Shown in pieces: positions 1 through 6,274 of a DNA stretch of 7,027 nt (position 1 is the stretch's first letter; each line of letters starts with the position of its first letter). A program made the position numbers and the translations under genes. The stretch is from Sedimentisphaerales bacterium (GTDB lineage Bacteria; Planctomycetota; Phycisphaerae; Sedimentisphaerales; SG8-4): NCBI GenBank assembly GCA_016928975.1, contig JAFGJR010000040.1:1-7027 (forward strand), written 5' to 3'. Under the pieces are notes generated by a model. That model saw only the letters and a list, made by a program, of their open reading frames with translations, made no database searches and was not told the origin of the DNA.

Positions 1-1314
1 TGGAAGAACCTGATGAAGGAGCTGGGCGATAAGGTCTTCGTCATTGGCGACGACCTGGTCACCACCAAGGACTCCAACATCGAGGCCTGTGCCAAGAACG
101 GAGAAATCAACGCGTCGCTCATCAAGGCCAATCAGATTGGCACCCTGACCGAGACCGTGCTGGCCATGCTGGTCTCGCTGGCCTACGGCGCCGAGTTGGT
201 GATCTCGCACCGGTCCAAGTCGCCGAACGATCCGTTCGAGGCGGAAATCGGCACCGCCATGAATGCCCTGGGCGTCAAGTGCGGCGGCGGCGCCAACACG
301 GAACGTCTCCAGAAGTACGGACGCATGATGGAAATCATCGCCTTGGCCCGTGCCACGCAGCGTGAGATCACGGCCGAAGAGCGGAAAGAAATGGAGCAAA
401 CCATCAAGGAGCTGGTACACATTCTCACCGGCAAGGATGACGTCGCTGTTTCTCCGAAGGCCAGCGACATTGACATCACCAGCCTGCTGATCAAGATGCT
501 GGCGATCGAAGCCGTTAGCGGTACTGAGGAAGCCACCAACGCCGGCATTCCCTCGGCGGCGGCCACGCTGTTCCTCGGCCGCACCGGCATTATCCGCTTC
601 AAAGGCTCCACACCGCTCGGGACCAGCGCCGGCGAGGACGAAGCCATCCACTACGTGGACAGCATGATTGAGCCGTCCGAGACGACCAAGAAGTATGCCG
701 ACTTGTTCAAGGCCGCTGGCGACGGCACCTTCCGGTTCAAGAAAGAGGTCAAGGCCGATGATGTGCGGGCCAAGAACGACGAGAAGCTCTTGGCTCTCTG
801 GAAGAAATCCCGACGCTATGACGGCAAGGGCTGCATGGACGCCGTCCAGCACATTGAAACCGTGCTCGCCAAGGCGTTTGTCGGTAAGAAGATCGGCGAG
901 TTGGGTTCCCTGCTCGATACCGACAAGCAACTGCTCGGTTTGGAACTGGAACAAGCGATTGCCGCCGGCCGGATCAGCAAGGATGCCTCGCGAGACGAGA
1001 AGATCCACGCCATGCAAAGAAAGGGCCTCCTCGGCATGAACGCTATTCTGTCGATGTCGTTAGCCCTGGGCCGGGCGGTCGCGGCAGCGGACGGCAGGGA
1101 GCTCTGGCAGCTCATTCGTGATATCGCTTCTGACACGATGGCCAACTTCATCGACGCCAACACCAAGGGCCAGAAGAAAGGCGCAGCAGACTTGAAGAAG
1201 ACCGACTTCGACGAGCTGCAGAAGCTGTTCCGCGAGGCCGCGGCGGCAGCGATCAAAGACGGCAAGAATATCACGGAACTGCTCCGGGCCCAATTGCCGG
1301 TCTACCCGGTTTAG
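1..1314 (+). CDS. Enolase-related protein (3' part): enolase barrel end followed by a second enolase N-terminal-like domain
   Basis: Enolase (2-phosphoglycerate to phosphoenolpyruvate, cytoplasmic glycolysis) is recognisable at once. The gene is open at the left edge and 437 residues are visible, starting W-K-N-L. Residues 9-112 align without gaps to the end of the enolase barrel. They keep the metal-binding Asp (D17 in VIGDDL, yeast D320), the catalytic Lys (K42 in LIKANQIGTLTET, yeast K345), H70-R71-S72 (ISHRS, yeast H373-S375) and the substrate Lys K93 (VKCGGGANTERL, yeast K396). A normal enolase ends soon after this point. This one continues for about 325 residues. Residues about 160-372 resemble an enolase N-terminal domain: TPLGTSAGEDEA (204-215) matches VPSGASTGxxEA, RYDGKGCMDAV (272-282) matches RYxGKGVxxAV, FVGKK (293-297) matches LIGKD, and LLGMNAILSMSLALGRA (343-359) matches KLGANAILGVSLAxAKA. 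The C-terminal tail is Lys/Ala-rich. The true start lies outside the window. The ATG at 13 is only an internal Met. Confidence 0.9.
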   Translation, partial: WKNLMKELGDKVFVIGDDLVTTKDSNIEACAKNGEINASLIKANQIGTLTETVLAMLVSLAYGAELVISHRSKSPNDPFEAEIGTAMNALGVKCGGGANTERLQKYGRMMEIIALARATQREITAEERKEMEQTIKELVHILTGKDDVAVSPKASDIDITSLLIKMLAIEAVSGTEEATNAGIPSAAATLFLGRTGIIRFKGSTPLGTSAGEDEAIHYVDSMIEPSETTKKYADLFKAAGDGTFRFKKEVKADDVRAKNDEKLLALWKKSRRYDGKGCMDAVQHIETVLAKAFVGKKIGELGSLLDTDKQLLGLELEQAIAAGRISKDASRDEKIHAMQRKGLLGMNAILSMSLALGRAVAAADGRELWQLIRDIASDTMANFIDANTKGQKKGAADLKKTDFDELQKLFREAAAAAIKDGKNITELLRAQLPVYPV

Positions 1315-1333
1315 TCTGATTGCGAATTGAGAT

Positions 1334-1379
1334 ATGCGGATTGCGGATTTGGCTCCTGACGCGGATCTGCAATCCGCAT
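1334..1379 (+). terminator. Imperfect hairpin after the enolase-like gene, possible terminator
   Basis: Arm 1334-1348 (ATGCGGATTGCGGAT) pairs with 1365-1379 (ATCTGCAATCCGCAT) over 14 of 15 positions, with a 16-base loop. It begins 20 bases after the stop codon and is followed by TTCATTT, a poor U-tract. It could end enolase transcription. The arms also belong to a repeated intergenic motif, so the hairpin may be a repeat element that happens to sit here. Confidence 0.4.
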
Positions 1380-1538
1380 TTCATTTGGTCCGGGAAACGT
1401 TCCAGAAGGAACGCGGCGGTTGCCGATATGCACGATAGGTCACGCGCCGCCGTGCCCGTCGCACCGGCGTGATTCCTGAGCGTGAGCGGATCGGGGCAGC
1501 GTTCCGGACCCGCCATCCGAAATCAGCAATCCGCATTT
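1369..1538. repeat. Dispersed short repeat, unit GCAATCCGCATTT
   Basis: The 13-mer GCAATCCGCATTT occurs exactly at 1369-1381 and 1526-1538, and a near copy lies in reverse complement at 1334-1344. Related pieces (TGCGAATTGA at 1321-1330, ATCCGAAATCAGC at 1515-1527) flank them. When translated, such units give the peptide pattern 'IRNPxSxIRNP', known as an artefact of short intergenic repeats in planctomycete and some other genomes. The repeats fill much of the gap between the enolase-like gene and the next gene, and this argues that no protein is encoded there. Confidence 0.5.
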
Positions 1539-1549
1539 GCGGTCGGGTC

Positions 1550-2038
1550 ATGCAGAAGAGCCAGGGCATCTTTCACTTCCTTCTCTTCGTGCTGTTCTTC
1601 GGCGCGGGAGCAGTGGCGCTTGGCAGCGCCGTCCTTTGCGATGATCTGATCCAGTATTGTCAGAACAGGCAACTCGTCAAAGAGGCGCAACTGTCCATCG
1701 AGCGCCTCGAGTCTCTCAACGAGGAGTATGACGCGCTGCTTGCTGATCTCGAGCGCGATCCGAATCTGCTCAAACGCATCGCTCCTGCGACGCTTGGCAC
1801 CGAGCCGGCCGATCCGTGCGCGGTCTACCCGAGGGCCAAGGCCCGCGAGTTGGCCTTCGCCCGCAAAGCCCTTCTCGAACAGGCCGGCCGGACGCCCGTG
1901 AAGGCCGTCGTCCCCCGCTGGCTCGAACGCTGCAATGAACCCCGCCGCAAGATTGCCCTGTTCATCGCCGGTGCGGGTCTCATCCTGATCTCGCTGGTCT
2001 TCTTCACCTCCGGTTCGTCGTCTCGGACAGAGAACTGA
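1550..2038 (+). CDS. Small bitopic/polytopic membrane protein with DivIC/FtsB-like coiled coil
   Basis: The product is 162 residues. Residues 8-28 form a hydrophobic membrane segment right after a short N-terminus. Residues about 38-69 form a Leu-rich heptad stretch (QLVKEAQLSIERLESLNEEY at 41-60). This runs into LERDPNLLKRIA (67-78), which resembles the 'L-x-x-D-P-x-x-[IL]-E-x-x-A-R' end of the septum-formation initiator (DivIC/FtsB) coiled coil. Residues 134-152 form a second membrane segment, which ordinary FtsB/DivIC lack. FtsB-type proteins connect the septal FtsQ/FtsL complex to cell-wall synthesis at division. The position just downstream of an enolase gene is a known FtsB neighbourhood (for example in pseudomonads) and supports the call. 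A GTG at 1469 would add 27 residues encoded by the intergenic repeat, so the ATG at 1550 is preferred; no strong Shine-Dalgarno sequence is visible for it. The gene converges on the kinase gene with a 27-base gap. Gene: confident; function: tentative. Confidence 0.75.
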   Translation: MQKSQGIFHFLLFVLFFGAGAVALGSAVLCDDLIQYCQNRQLVKEAQLSIERLESLNEEYDALLADLERDPNLLKRIAPATLGTEPADPCAVYPRAKARELAFARKALLEQAGRTPVKAVVPRWLERCNEPRRKIALFIAGAGLILISLVFFTSGSSSRTEN

Positions 2039-2065
2039 CCAGGGACGACCGGCAGTACTGCGGCC

Positions 2066-4090
2066 TCAACGGGAATGGGCGGCCAGGCCGACCTTGAGCG
2101 TGACGCCGCTGGGCTGGGCCGAGCGGATCTCGACGAAGCCGTCGTGGGCTTCCGCGAAACGCTTCACGAGCGCCAGTCCCAGTCCGGTACCGGTGGTCTG
2201 CGAGCGGTTTGGCTGCAACTCCGCACCGTAGCGATAGAACTGCTCGAAGACCTTCCTGCGCTGCCGGTGGGGAATGCCTGGTCCGTGGTCCTCGACCTCG
2301 ATGATCGTGAACCGTCCCTCCCGTGCGGTACGCACCGCGATCGTCTTGTCCTGTGCGGTGTGGGCGTACTTGACTGCGTTGTCGATCAAGTTGACGACGA
2401 TTTGCGTGACTGCGTCCTTGTCGAACGGCACTTCGCCAAGCGCCGCCAGGTTTGCCTCGATGGTAAATCCGTGCTGCTCGGCATACGGCCGCATCATCGC
2501 GACTACCTCCATAACGCAGGCGTTCACGTCGCCGAGCTGGAAGGCGTATTTCTTGCGGCCCTTCTGTATTCGCGAGAAATCCAGCACGTTCTCCACGAGC
2601 CGGCTCAGACGCTCGCTTTCCTGCCGCATGCTCCGGTAATACTCGGCCAGCTTCTCGGTGGACTTGACCCAGTTCTTCTCGAGCATCTCGGCGTACATGC
2701 GGATCGAGGTCAGCGGCGTCCTCAGCTCGTGCGAGACGGCGGAGATGAAGTCATCCTTCTTCTGTGCCAACTGCGCCTGGGCCCGCACGTTGTGCCACAG
2801 GCTTCCCAGCGCCAGCGCGACCGCCACCGCCACGATGCCGATGATGCCGACATAGACGCGCTGCAAACCGGTAATGCGTTTCGTGATCCAACCCGGATCG
2901 ATTTCCTTGAGGTGCAAGACGAGGTCGCCGAAACCGAAATCCAGGATCGCGGCGTAGGCCGTCTTGACCTCGGTATCATCAGGGCGAATCTGAGGCAGTG
3001 CGAAGGTCATGCCTTCCCGCACGAACCGCGTAGCCGATTCCTGGACTTCCTCCACCAGTCGCGCCTCGTCCAGTTGGAATCCCTGGAGCAAGTGGCTGTC
3101 TTCGATCTGTACGTGACGCAACAGGAATATCTGCCCGCCGAACACGGACGGCTCGTTGCTGTCGCCCGGAACGACGATGGGGACGAACGGCTCGATGCGA
3201 ATCTGAACCGTGTCGGACGCGTCTGCCTCTATGCGATCCGCCGCCGGCATCGGCGCGGTTGTCTGAGCGCCCTGGTCGTTCTGGCTCGAAGTAGGGCTCG
3301 GCTGTGCGACCGCCTGCGGCGCCGGTATCAGTACCTGTGCCTGCGCCCCGGACTGCGCTTCGTCACGCTGAGGTCTGCGCAGATCCGCCCGCGCGGTGTT
3401 CAGCGTCGCGATCTCCCGCTGCTGCCGGAAGACCTGCGACCTCTGCGGTTGTTCTTGAAGGCTCTTGATCGCATAGTTGTCCTCGCGTGCTACCTTGCCC
3501 TTGGATGGGCCTGCATCCGGCGTTTGACCCTTCGCCCGGTCAGCCAGTCGTGTCGACGGCTGCGCCTCGTTCCTTCTGAGACTCTGCGCCGCTGCCTCGC
3601 GCAGCCTGAGCGTGCCCACCGGCGTCGTCACCGAGGGCAACACGTTGTCCTTGACATTCCGTTCGATCTCCTCGACCTGACTGGCCAATTCCTCTTCCGG
3701 GCCGCCCGCTTGAGTCTGCTCGTTCTGGGCATAGGGCGTGACGATGCGGCCGTCAGGCTCGACCTGGAAATAGCCGTACGCGAAGCTGTTCGAGAATTGG
3801 TTGCTCAAGGGCGAACGCAACAGCGGCAATTGCTGCTGGGCGGTGACGACATTCTCAGGGACGTAGTAGTGGAGATAGTCGGTGTACTTGCGTTCCTGCT
3901 CGACCTCGATGAACTCGTCGAGCTTGCGCTTGACGTCCTCGCGAATCTGCTCGGCGACCTCCGCGAACTCCCCGAGCCGCACGCCTTCAAGACCCTGGGC
4001 CCACTTCACGACTGCGTGGTACCCGAGGACGCTCAACGCGCTGAGAGCAGCGACAATGATGACACTCAGAATGGCAAGTTGTCTGTACAT
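2066..4090 (-). CDS. Membrane-bound sensor histidine kinase with very long extracytoplasmic region
   Basis: With the ATG at 4090 the product is 674 residues. A TTG at 4102 would add four residues. The ATG is preferred because GGGTG sits five bases before it. The order is: membrane segment about 3-25; extracytoplasmic region about 26-408; second membrane segment about 409-431; HisKA helix with the phospho-acceptor H454 in SHELRTP; N box with N571 (NLIDNAVK); G1 box D601 (EDHGPGIP); F box (FEQFYRYG, 615-622); G2 box TGTGLGLAL (633-641). All boxes needed for autophosphorylation and ATP binding are present. The ectodomain has two structured-looking ends (KYTDYLHYYVPE at 68-79 and the LLQGFQLDEARL part near 334-345). 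Between them, about 168-286, is a Gln/Ala/Pro/Arg-rich, probably disordered stretch. No PAS or HAMP domain is evident. The kinase gene lies downstream of the response regulator gene in one operon and presumably phosphorylates that partner. The signal sensed cannot be read from the sequence. Confidence 0.95.
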   Translation of the reverse strand: MYRQLAILSVIIVAALSALSVLGYHAVVKWAQGLEGVRLGEFAEVAEQIREDVKRKLDEFIEVEQERKYTDYLHYYVPENVVTAQQQLPLLRSPLSNQFSNSFAYGYFQVEPDGRIVTPYAQNEQTQAGGPEEELASQVEEIERNVKDNVLPSVTTPVGTLRLREAAAQSLRRNEAQPSTRLADRAKGQTPDAGPSKGKVAREDNYAIKSLQEQPQRSQVFRQQREIATLNTARADLRRPQRDEAQSGAQAQVLIPAPQAVAQPSPTSSQNDQGAQTTAPMPAADRIEADASDTVQIRIEPFVPIVVPGDSNEPSVFGGQIFLLRHVQIEDSHLLQGFQLDEARLVEEVQESATRFVREGMTFALPQIRPDDTEVKTAYAAILDFGFGDLVLHLKEIDPGWITKRITGLQRVYVGIIGIVAVAVALALGSLWHNVRAQAQLAQKKDDFISAVSHELRTPLTSIRMYAEMLEKNWVKSTEKLAEYYRSMRQESERLSRLVENVLDFSRIQKGRKKYAFQLGDVNACVMEVVAMMRPYAEQHGFTIEANLAALGEVPFDKDAVTQIVVNLIDNAVKYAHTAQDKTIAVRTAREGRFTIIEVEDHGPGIPHRQRRKVFEQFYRYGAELQPNRSQTTGTGLGLALVKRFAEAHDGFVEIRSAQPSGVTLKVGLAAHSR

Positions 4091-4105
4091 CGATGCACCC
4101 AAACG

Positions 4106-4804
<699 letters not shown>

Positions 4805-4824
4805 AACTAACCTGCCATACTGAG

Positions 4825-4869
4825 ATTATAAGGTAGGATGGCCCGGTCGGTTTGTAAATGGCCTGTAAA
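4825..4869 (-). promoter_or_regulatory. Response-regulator promoter with PhoB/PhoP-like direct repeat
   Basis: Read on the minus strand, a perfect -10 box TATAAT occupies 4830-4825. The hexamer 17 bases upstream (4853-4848, AAACCG) is not a -35 box. Instead, two identical half-sites TTTACA lie at 4869-4864 and 4858-4853, separated by five bases (11-bp period). This arrangement matches the TT(A/T/C)ACA-N5-TT(A/T/C)ACA boxes known for Bacillus PhoP and the 11-bp periodicity of PhoB boxes, where the activator replaces a missing -35. A start near 4818 would give a leader of about 13 bases before the ATG at 4804. The half-sites and -10 are seen in the sequence; binding by this regulator is inferred. 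Confidence 0.65.
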
Positions 4870-4955
4870 AACTGAGCCGTGTTTGCCGTAGCCCGCCCCA
4901 ACCGGTGCCGACGGCTTCCCGGATGACAAAAATCCTCGCGTCCGGCCTAAAATCG

Positions 4956-4983
4956 TTGCATTGACTCCGGTGCGTGATAGAGT
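4956..4983 (+). promoter_or_regulatory. Possible promoter of tRNA-Phe
   Basis: TTGCAT (4956-4961) and TAGAGT (4978-4983) are separated by 16 bases, and the -10 ends 24 bases before the tRNA. Four of six positions fit in each box. This is the best candidate in the 203-base gap between the divergently oriented regulator gene and the tRNA gene. Confidence 0.35.
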
Positions 4984-5007
4984 AATGGCTTTGCGGCACT
5001 GCTCAGC

Positions 5008-5080
<73 letters not shown>

Positions 5081-5181
5081 TTTCCCCGTCTCCACCTCCA
5101 ACCGCTGCCAATCGGTGACTATCCGTGTCTAACTGTTGCTCTTCCAAGGAATTGTCGCGGCAAGGGTTCGCCTCCTTTCTC

Positions 5182-5514
5182 TCAGGCCCATAGCCAGTCG
5201 CTGTTGCCGTCGATGCTGCGCTCCCACTGGCCGTCGACATAGAAAGTCAGACGGTCGCCGTTGGCCGCCGAGGTCTTCCAGTAGAACTTGATCGTCCCGG
5301 GCCCGCCCACGGTCGTCTCCAGCCAGGTCTCCTCGCTGTCGCCGACAGCGCCGCTTTGCGCCGAATCTCCCTGGTTGTCGTCATAGTACCAGTATTCGTC
5401 GTCCGTGGCAAACCAGTTGCCGTCGCCGGCGGTGGTGAAGGTCAGCGTCGTGTCGCACGTGAGCGGATACGCCACGGAGGCGCTACGAATTCTTTCGTAA
5501 GACCCTGCTAACGC
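5182..5514 (-). pseudogene. Truncated secreted-protein module (planctomycete/verrucomicrobial carbohydrate-module-like), probable gene remnant
   Basis: The frame is open for 110 codons. The only plausible internal start is a GTG at 5475 (97 residues) with no Shine-Dalgarno sequence and no signal peptide. The peptide is rich in aromatic, Asp, Gly and Thr residues. It carries the sequence LTFTTAGDGNWF, then GDSAQSGAV, then TWLETTVGGPGTIKFYWKTS, then DRLTFYVDGQWERSIDGNSDW. This order resembles a beta-sandwich module found, often repeated, in large secreted planctomycete and verrucomicrobial proteins (xWxxTTVxGPGxxxFxWK...DxLxFxxDG...W). In those proteins the module continues past the final Trp with further strands ('GxHTLxWxYxKD'). 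Here a TGA follows only three residues later. The missing N-terminus, the loss of the module end and the lack of an upstream gene in frame suggest debris of a larger gene. A short expressed protein cannot be excluded. Confidence 0.55.
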
Positions 5515-5846
5515 TCAAACACAAGAGAGAGCACCGGTTCGCTTTCTGTCGTCCGCGGGTGTTGCACTTCGCATGTTAATGCGCCCTCCAACGTAATCGC
5601 CTGGCGCTCCGAAAGGATGACGCCGAATAGATGTTTGGAATTCCCGCGAAAAAATCCCGCGACTGTCTTGACAACGGCTTGCTCATAGATGTCCCCGGAA
5701 CCCATGCTCCATGAGTATCGGCAGGAGCTTCTCCGGACATCGCCGTGAGAGACGCCCGGTATCCTGCATTCGCCGGGCACATTGAGAACCGGCCGGAGAA
5801 GGACATTCCCCTCGCTTCGCGCGCCTCGAATCGCGGCTTCAGGCCG
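5515..5846. other. About 330 bases with no convincing gene
   Basis: No RNA gene, clear repeat or recognised domain is visible. One minus-strand frame (5780 to 5508, 90 codons, ATG start) ends with a rather protein-like stretch (SERQAITLEGALTCEVQHPR). It resembles nothing I know and its first third looks random. Given the neighbouring truncated module on the same strand, this could be more debris of a secreted-protein gene in a different frame. Confidence 0.4.
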
Positions 5847-5875
5847 TTGACAATCGATCAGAGAAGTTGTTGAAT
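5847..5875 (+). promoter_or_regulatory. Probable promoter of tRNA-Arg
   Basis: A perfect -35 TTGACA (5847-5852) is followed after 17 bases by TTGAAT (5870-5875) as the -10. The -10 ends 20 bases before the mature tRNA, so a short 5' leader to be removed by RNase P is expected. Confidence 0.6.
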
Positions 5876-5895
5876 AGCGGGGACTCAGGTTTTGA

Positions 5896-5969
5896 GCGCC
5901 CGTAGCTCAGTTGGATAGAGCAACGGATTTCTAATCCGTAGGTCGCAGGTTCGAGTCCTGCCGGGCGTG
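5896..5969 (+). tRNA. tRNA-Arg (anticodon TCT)
   Basis: A 74-base cloverleaf. The acceptor GCGCCCG (5896-5902) pairs with CGGGCGT (5962-5968), with the outermost pair a G-U wobble. The discriminator is G5969, also found in E. coli tRNA-Arg(UCU). The D arm is GCTC-loop-GAGC. The anticodon stem ACGGA/TCCGT encloses loop TTTCTAA, giving TCT, which reads AGA/AGG. The T arm is GCAGG-TTCGAGT-CCTGC. CCA is not encoded. tRNA genes of this kind are common integration sites, and the DNA downstream differs in character from the DNA upstream. Confidence 0.96.
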
Positions 5970-6007
5970 TTGCAGCCCTTTCATCTACAGTACCTTACAA
6001 TATCCAT

Positions 6008-6024
6008 CGTGACATCATGTCACG
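6008..6024. promoter_or_regulatory. 17-bp palindrome CGTGACATCATGTCACG, possible operator
   Basis: Eight-base arms match perfectly around a single central C. The length and symmetry suit a dimeric transcription factor site rather than a terminator, because there is no U-tract and almost no loop. It lies 39 bases after tRNA-Arg and about 250 bases before the next gene's start. The regulator is unknown. Confidence 0.35.
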
Positions 6025-6127
6025 CCTTGTACCAGATTTGTGCCAAAACACTGCGTCTCCGTGAAAATCCAGACACGAAGATCCTCATTATTGAGCCAAT
6101 ATCAGGGGAGAATATGGCCCACTGAGG

Positions 6128-6154
6128 GAGCAACGGACACTTAGTCCGGAGGTC
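6128..6154 (+). repeat. Degenerate tRNA anticodon-arm-like segment
   Basis: The 27 bases match 21 of 27 positions of the tRNA-Arg segment 5918-5944: both begin GAGCAACGGA, and both contain TCCG and AGGTC at the same spacing. The loop differs (CACTTAG instead of TTTCTAA). No D-stem partner, T arm or acceptor stem is visible, so it is not a functional tRNA. It may be a relic of tRNA duplication or an attachment-site-like partial tRNA copy. Confidence 0.4.
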
Positions 6155-6274
6155 TTCTGCATGTGGATCGGTCTGGCAATACGCTGAATTGGGGGTATGA
6201 TTGGATCGTTAAGCCATCGTCCTTTCTCGCGGCGATAGCAACATGCACAGAGAGTATCAATTGTAGGTGTTGCT

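Larger units (their letters stand above)
5970..6274. other. 305-base non-coding stretch between tRNA-Arg and the secreted-protein gene
   Basis: No open frame here looks coding on either strand. The stretch holds a 17-bp palindrome (6008-6024), a degenerate tRNA-like segment (6128-6154) and, at its right end, the ribosome-binding site of the next gene. No convincing sigma-70 promoter or terminator was found. The sequence is visibly richer in A+T than the enolase-kinase region. Confidence 0.5.

Noticed and set aside
1469..1549. GTG-started 27-residue N-terminal extension of the FtsB-like protein
   Set aside because: It is encoded by the intergenic repeat (HPKSAIR-type peptide) and would bury the first membrane segment behind a charged leader. 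The ATG at 1550 places the segment at the N-terminus.
2039..2065. GCAGTACTGC palindrome (2052-2061) as a bidirectional terminator between the convergent genes
   Set aside because: It has only five-base arms with no loop and no U-tract on either side. Too weak to call.
5576..5806. Minus-strand frame containing GTSMS, reminiscent of the subtilisin Ser motif
   Set aside because: The flanking residues do not fit the S8 peptidase pattern (no following helix of small residues), there are no Asp or His motifs, and the frame is short. Chance match.
6128..6154. A third functional tRNA gene
   Set aside because: Only the anticodon-arm part resembles a tRNA. The D-stem pairing, T arm and acceptor stem are absent, and position 33 of the loop is A instead of T.
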